A stretch of DNA of 64,000 bases from Algoriphagus chordae (GCF_003254055.1 NZ_QKZT01000010.1:139820-203819), one strand, 5' to 3'. Positions 27,423 through 38,644 are shown, counted from the stretch's first letter. Program-made: numbers and translations. The notes: generated from the sequence alone by a model not told the origin.

Positions 27423-28763
27423 TTAACCTATAAACTCCACCTCACCCAATTGTTTGGCTGTGATTTTGGTTTGCCAGACATACACTGTTTTAAGCTGTTT
27501 GAATTGTTCAAAGCTCGGCAGACAAGCATCGGTCAATTCATTTCCATAGAGATTCACTACCTGAAGTTTTGGGAATTTGGCTAGGAGACTTACACTTTGG
27601 TCGCTAAGTTGATTTTTCTCCAATCTCAATTTTTCCAGATTCTTCATGGCTACCAAGTCACCTAGCTGTACATCCTCCAAACCAAGATTTGAAATATTTA
27701 GCCAGATGATGTTATCCTTTATTCCTTCCAGCTTTTTTAACATTTCGCTTAGGTTTTGATTAGCCAGCACACTCGGAGGAATACTGACATCATACCGATA
27801 TGAGCCCGCCAAAAGCTCACGAATCACAATGCCTGTCTCCCTGATTTGAACCAAGGTCATAGAATCAACAGCTGTCAGAGCATAGGTAGATTCTTTCCCA
27901 GAATGGCTAGAGTCGATCAATCCTAAGTAAGTACCGGCTAAATTCTGAATGCTGTCATTTCCGTAGCTTATTAAAGGTTTGTCAAAGTCCTCGCCGGCTT
28001 GGATCCAAGCTTCAAGCAATCCGATTTCATCTGCAGTCAATTGGGATTTTCCCTTCGGTGGCATCATCTCCTCATCAGATTCTGGCAAGTGAATTCTCCG
28101 GATTAACTCACTGGTTTTTTCCGATGCAGTAAAGAACAATGATCCACTCTCCCCACCTTTTTTAATAGCAACAAGATTTTCAAGAGATAAACCACCTTTT
28201 AATTTATCGGTTCTATGGCAAGAAATGCATTTCTCCTGTAGAATGGGCTGAATCACATGGCCAAACAATACTACTTCATCCATACTTGCCGGCGGAGGTA
28301 ACTGATTGGCTCTACTACCGATAATTGGCGCATATTCAGTAAGAAAATCACTACCATGTGTCAAACTACCTCCTATGTGTCCCGTGAAATTCAAGCCGCC
28401 AAACATAAGAATCATAAGTCCCGAAGCAATTGCAGAAGGCCATTTCCTCGTCAAATCTGAAGAAAAGACCAAATAAGAAATAGCAGCAAGTACAGTAGTG
28501 ATGATTCCGCCCCACATATGCTGTGAAAGTAAAGCACCTTCATAGCCTCCACTGGTAGAAAGCAGATAACCTGCTACACACGCCATTGCCGCACTGAAGG
28601 TTCCCATCAACAAGCAAAAAGCTATTGCCTGATCAAAAGCCTGTTTTTTCTTCCATTTTTGAAAAACCCACATCAGGAATGCCATAATTAAAAACCCAAT
28701 CGGCAGGTGGACAAGGATAGGGTGAAATCGCCCAAAGAAAATTGCTAAATCCTCCATATTCAT
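27423..28763 (-). CDS. Membrane c-type cytochrome: DUF2231 + planctomycete-type cytochrome + leucine-rich repeats
   Basis: The open frame extends to 28931, but that part overlaps the NHL gene. The ATG at 28763 lies 1 bp after the upstream stop, giving 446 residues. The order is a four-helix membrane domain of DUF2231 type (FHPILVHLPIGFLIMAFLMW onward, residues 1-150), a haem-binding CISCH motif near residue 179 in a planctomycete-type cytochrome domain, then leucine-rich repeats (LRLEKNQLSDQSVSLLAKF, LQVVNLYGNELTDACLPSF). The haem domain should face the periplasm. Possible role: membrane anchor and electron entry for the operon. Function unproven. Confidence 0.85.
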   Translation of the reverse strand: MNMEDLAIFFGRFHPILVHLPIGFLIMAFLMWVFQKWKKKQAFDQAIAFCLLMGTFSAAMACVAGYLLSTSGGYEGALLSQHMWGGIITTVLAAISYLVFSSDLTRKWPSAIASGLMILMFGGLNFTGHIGGSLTHGSDFLTEYAPIIGSRANQLPPPASMDEVVLFGHVIQPILQEKCISCHRTDKLKGGLSLENLVAIKKGGESGSLFFTASEKTSELIRRIHLPESDEEMMPPKGKSQLTADEIGLLEAWIQAGEDFDKPLISYGNDSIQNLAGTYLGLIDSSHSGKESTYALTAVDSMTLVQIRETGIVIRELLAGSYRYDVSIPPSVLANQNLSEMLKKLEGIKDNIIWLNISNLGLEDVQLGDLVAMKNLEKLRLEKNQLSDQSVSLLAKFPKLQVVNLYGNELTDACLPSFEQFKQLKTVYVWQTKITAKQLGEVEFIG

Positions 28764-28764
28764 A

Positions 28765-29877
28765 TTACACACGTTGAAGTTTGATCGGTGGACTCCCATT
28801 GGCATTCCACTGACAGATGTATAAATTTTTATCCTCATCCACACAGACGTCATGTCCGTGATAAAAAGGCTTGTGCCCCAGTTGATAAGATGGTTGCAAC
28901 TCTCCTGAAATATAGATGGGTTCTGTGCCACCGGGATTAGACACCACTATATCTCCATCTAAAACTGTCACAAAACCGGTATGCTCCTTCCAGTTAAATT
29001 TGCCGTCTTTAGGAGTTGACCAACATACTCCTGCATAGAGATTTTGCTCATCAAATACAGCACGGCAAACATACATATTTGGCACATTTACAGTTTTTTG
29101 ATAGACCCCATCTAAGGAGAAGAATTTGAATGAGTTTTCTGTTCTGGAGGTACAAACCACCTTAGGATTAGCTGGATCCCGAACATCCAATGACACCCCG
29201 TGGGCATTGAAAATGTTGTAATTGCTATCCTCATTTTGATGCCCTCCCCAATGTCTGATATATTCACCAGCGCTATTATATTGAAGTATATAATCCATCC
29301 CGTAACCATCTGCTACATAGATATCTCCATTTTGAGGGTTCACTGCCACTTCGGTAGGTCGAAATATATCTCCTGATTTATAAATACCTATCGTTTGCGG
29401 ATGTCCTATATCAAACAAAGTTCTCCCATCCAAGGTCGTCTTGGAGACCCGCCCATTATGGGCCACCATATCACTATTTTTGCCCATAAACCAACCCGAA
29501 TCAGTAATAAAAAGAAATTCCTCTCCACCTTCATCGGAAATCGTAATACCATGCCCTCCGGGATGAGATGTACCCCAACAGTCCTGTAGTTTTCCTGATT
29601 TATCAAAAACCAATACATTGTTTTGAGGATGATCACCTATCATGATTAGCCTTCCTTTACTATCCCTTACCATTTCATGGCAGTTCAATATGGGGTATTT
29701 GATAGGATCCAACCTTGCCCAGTCCCGCACCATCCGATAGCGAAAATCTCCATGGCCCAGAATTTCGTCTTCTAATATTGGTTTAGAGATAATATTGAAG
29801 CTATGTAAAGGAGATACTGTAGAAATGCCTGAGATCATGGCTACTTTCTTCACAAAGTTTCTTCTAGAATCCAGCAT
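28765..29877 (-). CDS. Tat-exported NHL-repeat beta-propeller protein
   Basis: The ATG at 29877 is chosen over an upstream TTG; from it the N-terminus is MLDSRRNFVKKVAMISG, a twin-arginine signal. The body (370 residues) carries NHL-type propeller repeats: LIMIGDHPQNNVLVFDKSGK, GDIYVADGYGMDYILQYNSA, NLYICQWNANG. Tat export suggests folding or cofactor loading before secretion. It lies between the DUF1501 gene (4 bp) and the DUF2231-cytochrome gene (1 bp), so the three are translated together. It could be a lyase/oxidase scaffold or a carbohydrate-binding propeller; no catalytic residues are recognisable. Confidence 0.83.
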   Translation of the reverse strand: MLDSRRNFVKKVAMISGISTVSPLHSFNIISKPILEDEILGHGDFRYRMVRDWARLDPIKYPILNCHEMVRDSKGRLIMIGDHPQNNVLVFDKSGKLQDCWGTSHPGGHGITISDEGGEEFLFITDSGWFMGKNSDMVAHNGRVSKTTLDGRTLFDIGHPQTIGIYKSGDIFRPTEVAVNPQNGDIYVADGYGMDYILQYNSAGEYIRHWGGHQNEDSNYNIFNAHGVSLDVRDPANPKVVCTSRTENSFKFFSLDGVYQKTVNVPNMYVCRAVFDEQNLYAGVCWSTPKDGKFNWKEHTGFVTVLDGDIVVSNPGGTEPIYISGELQPSYQLGHKPFYHGHDVCVDEDKNLYICQWNANGSPPIKLQRV

Positions 29878-29881
29878 AGTC

Positions 29882-31363
29882 TTAGGCAATTAAATCCTTG
29901 ATAACGCTTCCTTCTACATCTGTGAGCCTAAATCTTCTCCCTTGATGCTTAAAAGTCAATTTCTCATGATCCACCCCCATGAGGTACATCAAGGTGGCAT
30001 GAAAATCATGAACAGAAACAGGGTCTTTGGTAATGTTATAGCTGAAATCATCTGTCTCTCCATAGCTAAAGCCTGGCTTTACTCCAGCTCCTGCCATCCA
30101 CATGGTAAAGCACCTAGGATGGTGATCTCTACCATAATCATCCGCAGTCAGTTTTCCCTGAGAATAAACTGTTCTTCCAAATTCTCCACCCCAAATCACC
30201 AGAGTATCCTCTAAGAGCCCTCGCTGTTTAAGATCTTTAATTAAGGCAGCCGTAGCTTGATCGGTGTTCTTACATTGATTTTTGATCCCACTAGGGAGAT
30301 ATGCATGCTGATCCCATCCCCTGTGATAAAGCTGAACGAATTTCACATCCTTTTCCAACAGCCTACGTGCCATCAGACAGTTGGCTGCATATGTACCAGA
30401 ATCCCGACTATCTTCTCCATACATATCAAAAATATAGTCTGGCTCATCCGACATATCCGTCAGCTCAGGTACAGAACTCTGCATTCTATACGCCATTTCA
30501 TATTGTGCAATCCGCGCGTTGATTTCCGGATCCCCATAAGAATCATATTGTGCAGAATTCAGCTCTTTCAGATAGGCAAGCATTCTTCCCCGGTCTGCCC
30601 CATCATAGTTTTCCGGGTTGTTTAAGAATAAAACCGGATCTACACCAGATCTGAATTGTACTCCCTGATGTTCAGTAGGCAAAAAACCATTCCCCCAAAG
30701 TCTGGCATAAAGTGGCTGACCGCCCGCATTCTTTGAATTAAGCACAATAAAGGATGGCAAATTTTGATTATCAGATCCCAGTCCATAACTCGCCCAAGAG
30801 CCAATAGACGGTCTTCCTGGCAACTGATGACCAGTCTGGAAAAAGGTAATTGCCGGATCATGGTTGATCTGCGGCGTATGCATGGATTTGATAAAGCATA
30901 AGTCATCGACCACCTCAGCGGTGTGAGGCATCAACTCACTGACCCAGGCTCGACTTTGTCCGTACTGATCAAATTTAAAAATAGATGGAGCGATAGGTAA
31001 AGAAGACTGGTTGGCACTCATTCCAGTGAGTCTTTGCTCCCCTTTTATAGATCCAGGGAGATCCTTGCCAAACATTTTAGCCAATTCGGGTTTGTAATCA
31101 AAAGTCTCGAACTGCGATGGACCTCCGCTTTGAAAGAGATAGACCACTCGCTTAGCTTTTGGGATAAAGTGTGGTAAACCAGGTAATCCGCCTATGCCAT
31201 TGGGCAGCGGGGAAGCCATCATCTTATCTGCGCCCAATAGTGAACCCAGCGCTAAAGCACCAATACCTAGGGAGGTTTTGGTTAGAAATTCTCTCCGTCC
31301 TATATTTCTTTCAATGGATTGCAAATCTTTATTTGATGAGGTTATTTTATCGTAATGGCACAT
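29882..31363 (-). CDS. Tat-exported DUF1501 protein
   Basis: The 493-residue DUF1501 protein has a twin-arginine signal ([19 protein letters not shown], Arg23-Arg24). Family motifs include [62 protein letters not shown] and [23 protein letters not shown]1501 has an alkaline-phosphatase/sulfatase-like fold according to family classifications I recall. It always travels with DUF1549/DUF1553 proteins in Planctomycetes and many marine Bacteroidota, and its reaction is unknown. It is 4 bp downstream of the DUF1553 gene. Confidence 0.92.
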   Translation of the reverse strand: MCHYDKITSSNKDLQSIERNIGRREFLTKTSLGIGALALGSLLGADKMMASPLPNGIGGLPGLPHFIPKAKRVVYLFQSGGPSQFETFDYKPELAKMFGKDLPGSIKGEQRLTGMSANQSSLPIAPSIFKFDQYGQSRAWVSELMPHTAEVVDDLCFIKSMHTPQINHDPAITFFQTGHQLPGRPSIGSWASYGLGSDNQNLPSFIVLNSKNAGGQPLYARLWGNGFLPTEHQGVQFRSGVDPVLFLNNPENYDGADRGRMLAYLKELNSAQYDSYGDPEINARIAQYEMAYRMQSSVPELTDMSDEPDYIFDMYGEDSRDSGTYAANCLMARRLLEKDVKFVQLYHRGWDQHAYLPSGIKNQCKNTDQATAALIKDLKQRGLLEDTLVIWGGEFGRTVYSQGKLTADDYGRDHHPRCFTMWMAGAGVKPGFSYGETDDFSYNITKDPVSVHDFHATLMYLMGVDHEKLTFKHQGRRFRLTDVEGSVIKDLIA

Positions 31364-31367
31364 GGGC

Positions 31368-34300
31368 TTATCGTTTAGTAATTACTGCATCTGAATTCAA
31401 AATTGTACTGGCGACTACCGCATTGGCTGCAACCATAGAACCATCCAATGAATCGTCGATTCTATACTGTCCTGATTCCAACCAGCCTTTCGCTCTTGTT
31501 TTATTTGATCGAAATGCTTCATATTCTTCTTCCTGTACTTTTTCAAGAATGGCTAATTCATTTTCGCTGGGAAATCTCCCTGACAATCGCAGAAAAGCAT
31601 CTTTAATCGCTTTTTCCTTATCACCGGAAAGCGTCATAATTTCGCCGATCTTCCTGCAGGCTTCTACATAGGTGGGATCATTTAAAAGGACCAGGGACTG
31701 AAGCGGGGTATTGGTTTTTTGCCTGCGAACGGTGCATTCATTGCGCTCTGGCTGATCAAACGTCGCCTGGGTGGGATTCGGGATGGTCTTTTTCCAGAAA
31801 GTGTACATACTTCTTCGATAGAGTTTCTCGCCCACATCAGGCACATATACCGTAGAATTCATCGACCATAGCCCTTCAGGCTGATAGGTTTTGACACTTT
31901 CTCCTCCTACTTTATCTACTAAAAGCTCACTGGCTACTAAGGCATTATCTCGGATCATTTCGCTACTCAGTCGATTTTTTGGTCCCCGTGCCAGTAGGAT
32001 ATTGTCTGGATCAAAATCTCGCATCTCAGGACTAGTAAAGGAAGACTGCTGGTAGGTAGCAGACATCACTATTTTCTTTTGCAAAGCCTTCACATCCCAG
32101 CCACTGTTCATAAATTCCAGAGCAAGCCAATCAAATAATTCTGGGTGACTTGGAAGCTCACCCTGATTGCCAAAATCCTCGCTGGTCCGCACAATACCTT
32201 TCCCAAAATAATTTTGCCAGTAGCGATTCACCGCTACTCGTGCAGTGAGGGGATGGTTGGGATCAAAAAACCATTCTGCCAATCCTAATCGGTTTTTCGG
32301 CAATTCCTCCGCCATCGGAAGAATCTCACTCGGGGTGTTTGGAAAAACCTCCTCTCCGTAGTTCTCATACAAACCACGTAAAAGAATGTAAGTTGAGCGG
32401 GATTCGGGCATATCTTTCATCACCATGACCTCTTTAACATTTTCTATACTATCTACATAGGCAGCCCGTGCTTTGGCTACAGCCACTAGAGCTTCGGAAT
32501 AGGATTTGTCCCGAGCGATGTGGTATTCCTTTAAAAGGGTGCGTTCTTCAGAAGTCATCTTATCAGGAGATTTTGAAAGTATCCCTTCAACTGTTAAAGG
32601 ATCTGCCAGGGCTTTCACTTCCAATCCCAGCAGCTGTCTATCATAGACCCTAAGTTCATCTACTTTTCCTCCCTTCAAGCCAAACCCTCTCCATCTGCCT
32701 CCAATACTCAATCCCGGTTCAATAGGCTTCGGATAAATTACATCTTCATAATTTTTGAAGATGATATCCTTGTACAGGTTATCGTGTTTTACCTGCATTT
32801 TCATCTCCTCTCCATTAAGGAAAAGTTTAACCCCGGATGCCTTACTTGAACCGTCGTAGGTAAGTGTCACATAATTCCAAGAGTCAGTAGGAAGTGATTC
32901 CAAGCTGATCTTCTCAATGGCATTTTCTGGCCAAGTATGAGCGAGCATGACCTCGAGTTTTTTGTCTCGATAGTACAGGTGATATCCTTTATATGCATGA
33001 AGAGCGGTTCCCATGTTTTTGTGAAAAATCACACCTTCTTTCAGCGAGTCAGGTACATTGATCCATAATCCTATACTGAAGGGTTCATTCCTTTTGTAGA
33101 TCCCTACTGGCTTCAGATCCACCCATGCATCTCCGTCCAGATGTAAGGCTTGGGAATTTTTCCCCTTTACAAACTTTGGTCGATCAGGGTTGGCATACAT
33201 CAAGTCCATCTTCCCTGATTCGCCTGATTTCCTGTTGGTCAAATTCCCATCGAATGAAAAATGAGCCGCGAGTCCTTGGTCAGCCTTAGGTATCTTTAAG
33301 GACTGATATGCTCCTGATTCCACCCATTTTTCTGCAGAGATTTGGGAATCTTCCTCCAGATTCTCGACCGCAGTCTCCTTTTGTGTTACTTCCTTCTTTA
33401 GGTAATCCAGAATCTTTTTTTGCTCCTCAGTAGGCAACATCAGCGTAGGAACAGGAATATCCATTGGGTCTCTGGAGATTTGCCCGGATTCGTTCACTTG
33501 GTTGAAAAAGCTATACAACTGGTAAAACTCCTTGTGGGATATAGGGTCGTATTTATGATCATGACATCGCGCACATCCCGCGGTGAGTGCCATGATTCCC
33601 TGACCTACCACCGATGTACGGTCAATCACCCCCTCAACACGGTATTCCTCCGGTACGATTCCATCTTCTGAATTTTGAGAATTTAATCGGTTAAAACCCG
33701 TAGCCAAAATCTGATCCTGAGTGGGATTGGGTAAAAGATCTCCTGCCAATTGAAACGTTATAAAATCCCTGTATGTAAGGTTTTCATTGAACGAGCGAAT
33801 CACCCAATCTCTCCAGGGGCTCATATCCCGATAATCATCTACTTGGTAGCCATGAGTATCAGCAAATCTCGCCACGTCCATCCAGTCTGTAGCCATCTTT
33901 TCACCATAGTGTGGGGAAGCAAGTAATTTATCCACTTGCCTTTCGTAGGCATCAGAAGATTGGTCTGAAAGATAGGCCTTGACATCCTCAGGTGTGGGAG
34001 GCATTCCGGTAAGATCTAAGAAAAGCCTTCGAAGCATTAGCTCCTTATCAGCCGGTGGGGAAGGTTTTAAGCCTTCTTGATCCAACCTATTTAGCACAAA
34101 AAAGTCTATCTCATTTTTAGGCCATTTTTTGTCTGAAACCTTTGGGAGTTTTTGGGGCTCTGGCTTTACAAACGCCCAATGTGGCTTATACTCCGCTCCC
34201 TCTTCAATCCATCGAACTAGTATAGCCTTTTCTCGACTGCTGAGAGTAAGGTTAGATTCTGGTGGTGGCATAATTTCTCCCGCATCTTCAGACATGATGC

Positions 34301-34631
34301 GGTGAAACATCTCAGAATTTTTTAAATTTTTAGGTGTAATAGCAAAGTACCCTGGTGATTCTGGAAGTTCTTGGTACGCTGTCTCTGCACTGTGCAATTG
34401 TAGTCCTGCTTCAATCTTTCCTTTGTCTGGTCCATGACAGGCAAAGCACTTATCTGAGAGTATGGGTTTGACGTGAATATTAAAATCCAACTGCTCAGGC
34501 AAGTCATCGTAGGCTATAGCGATTTCCTCCGGTAAATCCGGTGAGCAGGAAATTAAGGCTAATAGCATCAGCAAACAGCTAAAGAAATGATAGATCTGTT
34601 TTTTTATCATGCTACTTTGGGTCTTTGTCAT
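31368..34631 (-). CDS. PSCyt1-DUF1549-LamG-DUF1553 c-type cytochrome lipoprotein
   Basis: The 1087-residue protein has a lipobox at LLALISC (Cys29). A planctomycete-type cytochrome domain follows with haem motif CFACH (Cys62, Cys65, His66) and the distal [20 protein letters not shown]. Next are DUF1549 ([40 protein letters not shown]), a LamG/concanavalin-like domain ([17 protein letters not shown], about 440-690) and DUF1553 ([46 protein letters not shown]). It heads a four-gene, tightly spaced unit. The LamG insert suggests contact with a glycan. Likely an extracytoplasmic redox enzyme, but no member's reaction is known to me. Confidence 0.92.
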   Translation of the reverse strand: MTKTQSSMIKKQIYHFFSCLLMLLALISCSPDLPEEIAIAYDDLPEQLDFNIHVKPILSDKCFACHGPDKGKIEAGLQLHSAETAYQELPESPGYFAITPKNLKNSEMFHRIMSEDAGEIMPPPESNLTLSSREKAILVRWIEEGAEYKPHWAFVKPEPQKLPKVSDKKWPKNEIDFFVLNRLDQEGLKPSPPADKELMLRRLFLDLTGMPPTPEDVKAYLSDQSSDAYERQVDKLLASPHYGEKMATDWMDVARFADTHGYQVDDYRDMSPWRDWVIRSFNENLTYRDFITFQLAGDLLPNPTQDQILATGFNRLNSQNSEDGIVPEEYRVEGVIDRTSVVGQGIMALTAGCARCHDHKYDPISHKEFYQLYSFFNQVNESGQISRDPMDIPVPTLMLPTEEQKKILDYLKKEVTQKETAVENLEEDSQISAEKWVESGAYQSLKIPKADQGLAAHFSFDGNLTNRKSGESGKMDLMYANPDRPKFVKGKNSQALHLDGDAWVDLKPVGIYKRNEPFSIGLWINVPDSLKEGVIFHKNMGTALHAYKGYHLYYRDKKLEVMLAHTWPENAIEKISLESLPTDSWNYVTLTYDGSSKASGVKLFLNGEEMKMQVKHDNLYKDIIFKNYEDVIYPKPIEPGLSIGGRWRGFGLKGGKVDELRVYDRQLLGLEVKALADPLTVEGILSKSPDKMTSEERTLLKEYHIARDKSYSEALVAVAKARAAYVDSIENVKEVMVMKDMPESRSTYILLRGLYENYGEEVFPNTPSEILPMAEELPKNRLGLAEWFFDPNHPLTARVAVNRYWQNYFGKGIVRTSEDFGNQGELPSHPELFDWLALEFMNSGWDVKALQKKIVMSATYQQSSFTSPEMRDFDPDNILLARGPKNRLSSEMIRDNALVASELLVDKVGGESVKTYQPEGLWSMNSTVYVPDVGEKLYRRSMYTFWKKTIPNPTQATFDQPERNECTVRRQKTNTPLQSLVLLNDPTYVEACRKIGEIMTLSGDKEKAIKDAFLRLSGRFPSENELAILEKVQEEEYEAFRSNKTRAKGWLESGQYRIDDSLDGSMVAANAVVASTILNSDAVITKR

Positions 34632-34785
34632 GTTTTAAAATTCTTAGCACAAGGTGTTTGTACTAAGCAGCAAAACATAATTTTCTATATAGACTTGATA
34701 TAGACTGAAGGGAAAAATGGTATAATCAGTAGATCTAAAAATTACTTTAAAAAGCTTTTATGGGCATATTTGAGAAATTCTTTAA

Positions 34786-36417
34786 ATGAAAAACCCAACA
34801 TATCCATATAGACTCCTAGTGGGATTCGCTGCACTTCTGATCAGCTCGAGTTGCTTTGCCCAAGTGGATCAGCTGAGATTAAAAAATTCCGATGAGGAAG
34901 CTGTTTTTTTCGAAGACAGCCTTTTGCTTCATCAATCCGATCCGCAGATCAACGAACTACAGCAATCATATGCAGAAAGCCTCGCACAAGGAGATACCCT
35001 AGAAGCTATTACCGCGCTGAATTCACTTTCTCGCCTATATACCAATCGGGTTAATTATGCCAAATCCTATGATGGCTACTGGCAAGCTATGCTGCTGGCT
35101 GAACTTGTGGGTGCAGAAAAATCCAAAGCTAGCAGCTATAATGGCCTGGCAATTCTCTATAGCCTATACGAGCGAAAGGATGAAGCTCTGAAGTACTACT
35201 CACTAGCTCTGGACATTCACAAAAGACTAATCAATGCAGGTACGCTGGATAGTTTAAGTTTACGAGAGAGCTACTTCCCTTTGGCTGTTCACTATAAATA
35301 TGAAGGACAATTTGCCCTGGCCAATGAATACTTGGACAGTTGTGAACTGATCAAAACTACAAATCTTGGTAATTCGCTTCTGACTCAGGCAGAGCGGGCT
35401 CACATTCAGGTCCTCGAAGGGGATTTTCACTCTGCAAGACAACTCTTTGACAATCTGGATGAAGGAATGAAAAAGCAGAATCCCGAATTCCTGATTATTT
35501 TTTATAACTACATAGCAGACATGCACTTTCTCTCAGGAGAGCTAAGTGCAAGTGAAAACAGTTATAGACAGGCTATAGCTGCTGCCTTCGAGTATCAAAG
35601 TCACCTCAACTACATTCCCGACATCTATGAGAAACTTGCTTCCGTTCTTTCCAAGTCAGGAAAAGCTGTGGAAGCGAACCACTACCTGAAGTTGGCTAAT
35701 GACATCAACCGCTCGCTTTACAGTAGCCGAAGCCCAAATAATCGCTACCTCTTGGAAATAAAAGATGAGTTTAGACTACAACAGCAAAGAAATAAAGAAG
35801 CAGCTCAAGCCCAGGAACTTAAAAATCTACAACAAGAAAATGAGATTTCGCAGCTACAGAAAACCCTATTGGTTATTGGGATAGGGTTTATTATTTCCAT
35901 TGGTTTCTTCTTCTTCAAGTATTGGCGCTCCAAGCATAAAGCCGAGAAAAGGCAAATTGAGAATCTACGGAAATTGGAGATTGAAAAAGCTCAAGAGATT
36001 GTCCAGATCAAAAACCAGGAACTGACAGGTTCAACTCTAAAAATTATCGCCAAAGATGAGCTTCTGAATGAGGTCAAGGAAAATTTGAGAACTCTAGAGT
36101 CTAAGCCAAACCCCAATGATATCAAAAAATTAATCCGTGCAATTGATTTCAATAAGGATCAAAGTTGGCTGGATTTCGAAAAGCGGTTTTTGGCACTGAA
36201 TGAAAATTTCTATGAGAAAATCAGAACACTTCACCCGAACTTAAAACCCTATGATCTCAAAATTTGCGCGCTGATCAAACTGGATTTTAGTGGAAAAGAA
36301 ATAGCCCGGTTACTGGGGATTTCTCCTGAAAGTGCCAACACTTCGCGCTACAGGCTCAGAAAAAAGCTGGAATTAAAAACAGAAGACAATCTGGCTGAAT
36401 ATATTCAGCGAATCTAA
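34786..36417 (+). CDS. SusR-like TPR/transmembrane/helix-turn-helix regulator (copy 1)
   Basis: The 543-residue protein has a signal peptide (SSSCFAQ), periplasmic TPR repeats (YDGYWQAMLLAELVGAEKSK, ALKYYSLALDIHKRL), one membrane segment near 359-379 (LLVIGIGFIISIGFFFF) and a cytoplasmic coiled coil. The C-terminal LuxR/SigmaR4-like helix-turn-helix is KEIARLLGISPESANTSRYR. The layout and length match SusR, which senses oligosaccharide in the periplasm and activates sus genes. It is divergent from the DUF1553 operon (154 bp) and convergent with the agarase gene. A clear paralogue lies at 45723-47393. Confidence 0.9.
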   Translation: MKNPTYPYRLLVGFAALLISSSCFAQVDQLRLKNSDEEAVFFEDSLLLHQSDPQINELQQSYAESLAQGDTLEAITALNSLSRLYTNRVNYAKSYDGYWQAMLLAELVGAEKSKASSYNGLAILYSLYERKDEALKYYSLALDIHKRLINAGTLDSLSLRESYFPLAVHYKYEGQFALANEYLDSCELIKTTNLGNSLLTQAERAHIQVLEGDFHSARQLFDNLDEGMKKQNPEFLIIFYNYIADMHFLSGELSASENSYRQAIAAAFEYQSHLNYIPDIYEKLASVLSKSGKAVEANHYLKLANDINRSLYSSRSPNNRYLLEIKDEFRLQQQRNKEAAQAQELKNLQQENEISQLQKTLLVIGIGFIISIGFFFFKYWRSKHKAEKRQIENLRKLEIEKAQEIVQIKNQELTGSTLKIIAKDELLNEVKENLRTLESKPNPNDIKKLIRAIDFNKDQSWLDFEKRFLALNENFYEKIRTLHPNLKPYDLKICALIKLDFSGKEIARLLGISPESANTSRYRLRKKLELKTEDNLAEYIQRI

Positions 36418-36468
36418 GTTTCTCTTTTATAGGTTTTGTTTACGAATCAACGCTATTTATTCTTCCTA

Positions 36469-37488
36469 CTATTTTTCCACTGGCTTATACACCCTTATCC
36501 ACTTCACTCTGAAGGTATGATCCTCTGTATTAGCCAATTCTGCATCAGTAGGCGTGTAAGTTTCTGACTGTAAACCCGATTCAGGACTCGATCTCCAGGT
36601 TTGATCCTCCACATTGATGATGATATCCATTTCCTTACTCAGCCCAGTTCGTGTATCCTTCGTGGTATTCCCCGGCTCTTCAGCATTTGTATAAAATTTG
36701 GGATCGATCATATCCTTGCCCGAAACGGTACGAACCAACTCCCCATCTATATAATATTCCAAATGCCAAGGATCTTTCCAGTACACTCCATAGCGGTGAA
36801 ATTCTTCCCTCCAGATTTTGCCATCTCGATACCAGGAACCGGAATCCGTGGGCTGATAGTCCTGAAAAGGATCTCTTATAAATACATGATGGCTGAGGTG
36901 TATCCGCTCGGCAAACCAGCTGGTATTCTGCTGTGCACTTGCCGAGTAACTAGCTCCATAGGCTTCTACAATGTCTATTTCCTGAGTATCATCAGGGCTG
37001 AGAAGCCACACATCGGAGGCCAAAGTAGAATTCATCACTTTGGCATATGCTTCCACATATACAGGATAGGAAACCCGGACTTTGGATGTAATACAACCCA
37101 GCAAAATCTTATCGGAATCCGACTTGCGTGCAGCAATCATTTGCAACTGACCATCTTTCACTAAGGAATGATTTCTTCTCCACTCCGTCAGTCCGGGACC
37201 AGCCCACTGGTTATGGTAGAAATCATCCCATTTTTCCAGAAACTTCTCACTTTTTCCATCTGCTGAAGCTTCATACTCAAAGTCATCCGAAAGCTCCTGA
37301 AATTCCCATTTTTTGTTTTCACCGGCTTCTGCTGGAACAGGGATCTCCTTCCAATTCTGTTCAGTGTCTGGAATGTCAGGACTCTGAACAGGTTCGTCAA
37401 CTTCCGGATCTACCATTGGATCTGAAGATTTCGAATCCGAGCAAGACATACAAGCTATAATTAATATATATGATACAAAAACTCTCAT
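36469..37488 (-). CDS. GH16 beta-agarase lipoprotein (AgaA-type)
   Basis: The 339-residue protein is read from the ATG at 37488 (an in-frame TTG lies two codons upstream). Lipobox ILIIAC gives Cys13; an acidic linker precedes the GH16 jelly roll. The catalytic ExDxxE is QEIDIVEAYG (about Glu170, Asp172, Glu175). VYVEAYAKVMNSTLASDVWL, HHVFIRDPFQDYQP, FHRYGVYWKDPWHLEYYIDG and DIIINVEDQTWRS closely recall Zobellia AgaA. It cleaves beta-1,4 bonds in agarose, leaving neoagaro-oligosaccharides for the GH117 enzyme. As a lipoprotein it stays attached to the cell. A porphyranase is less likely given these motifs. Confidence 0.94.
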   Translation of the reverse strand: MRVFVSYILIIACMSCSDSKSSDPMVDPEVDEPVQSPDIPDTEQNWKEIPVPAEAGENKKWEFQELSDDFEYEASADGKSEKFLEKWDDFYHNQWAGPGLTEWRRNHSLVKDGQLQMIAARKSDSDKILLGCITSKVRVSYPVYVEAYAKVMNSTLASDVWLLSPDDTQEIDIVEAYGASYSASAQQNTSWFAERIHLSHHVFIRDPFQDYQPTDSGSWYRDGKIWREEFHRYGVYWKDPWHLEYYIDGELVRTVSGKDMIDPKFYTNAEEPGNTTKDTRTGLSKEMDIIINVEDQTWRSSPESGLQSETYTPTDAELANTEDHTFRVKWIRVYKPVEK

Positions 37489-37594
37489 TTTCAATTATTT
37501 ATAAATCATGAAATATACCTTAAAAACCTAGGCATTAATCATTGGGTAAAATCATAAATCGTATGACAAGACAATACTCATTCAAATCTTTCTA

Positions 37595-38608
37595 CTAATT
37601 CCCCATGGCAATCACCACAATTCCTATCACCATGCAGGCTACACCTGCGTACAGCAATTTTTTAGCTTTTGGTGAAGCAGATATCCATTCTTTGGTGATA
37701 ATCCCACTAAAAATTGCCGTCACCACGCATGCTGTGTTGTAAATAGCATAACCTACCGTATTGCCTGCTTCCCCAAGTTTGAAGGCAGCGAAAGCAAACA
37801 AGGCTGAGGCTGCATAGTGAAAAACTGCCATGAACAGGATGAGTAGAAAATTCTTACCGAAGGCTGGAGTTTTAAATGCTTTCCATGCCTTCTTTTTGGA
37901 AAGATGGTAACCGAAATAGGCTGTCATCACGATACCCCCACTTATGAAAATCGGAAACATGACTGCTACCGCAGTGACCCAATCGGCATTTCCATGCGAT
38001 TGGCTCGCATCATGCAAATAAGGTCTGCCCACTGCATTGGCATAGCTAAAACCCGTAGCCAATAATCCACCCACTATGGCAATCAGTATGCCTGTTGCCA
38101 TGGAACCCTTATTTCCAGCTGCCGAATCTTTATTATCAACTAGAGCTTCGTCTTTTTCACGAATGAGCCCCGCTTTTCCCTTGAGGACAATGCCTAAAAG
38201 CACTATCAGTATCCCCACTAGAATTAGGATCAAGGATTCCTGATCCGGTAAGCCATCTACTGCAAAGGGTATTAGCGAACCGATAAAAATCACGGTTCCA
38301 ATGAAAATGGAAAAACCCAGCGAAAGCCCAATGTAGTTGATCGCTTTGCTCCACATCATCACGCCTATGCCCCAGAGGAAACTCGCAAGGCCCATTTTAA
38401 TCCAGAGCTCTGAAGGCATTTCACTGAAAATCTCACTAAAGCCTTGAATCAGTACTACGGATGCGATCACAGGCACCACAAACATGGTGAGCAAAAAGAA
38501 AAGGCTCCAGGTATTTTCGTATTGGAACCCTTTGGTAAATTTTTCGGGTAAGGCATATACGCCTAGCATAATGCCAGCAGTAATCGCCAATAATATTCCT
38601 TCGGTCAT
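37595..38608 (-). CDS. RhaT-type sugar/H+ symporter
   Basis: The 337-residue protein has ten predicted membrane segments in the DMT-superfamily arrangement of L-rhamnose transporters (EGILLAITAGIMLGVYALPE, LWGIGVMMWSKAINYIGLSL, and a final GVACMVIGIVVIAMG). A soluble loop follows segment 5 (KGKAGLIREKDEALVDNKDS). It is the last gene of the anhydrogalactose operon, 36 bp after the mutarotase. The natural inference is uptake of anhydro-L-galactose or L-galactose, which has stereochemistry related to other 6-deoxy or L-sugars; no residue proves it. Confidence 0.85.
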   Translation of the reverse strand: MTEGILLAITAGIMLGVYALPEKFTKGFQYENTWSLFFLLTMFVVPVIASVVLIQGFSEIFSEMPSELWIKMGLASFLWGIGVMMWSKAINYIGLSLGFSIFIGTVIFIGSLIPFAVDGLPDQESLILILVGILIVLLGIVLKGKAGLIREKDEALVDNKDSAAGNKGSMATGILIAIVGGLLATGFSYANAVGRPYLHDASQSHGNADWVTAVAVMFPIFISGGIVMTAYFGYHLSKKKAWKAFKTPAFGKNFLLILFMAVFHYAASALFAFAAFKLGEAGNTVGYAIYNTACVVTAIFSGIITKEWISASPKAKKLLYAGVACMVIGIVVIAMGN

Positions 38609-38644
38609 TTTGGGTGTAGTTTTGGGTGAATATTAGGAATTGAT

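Noticed and set aside
28764..28931. 56-residue N-terminal extension of the DUF2231-cytochrome protein
   Set aside because: It lies fully inside the NHL gene in another frame; the ATG one base after the NHL stop starts the membrane domain correctly.
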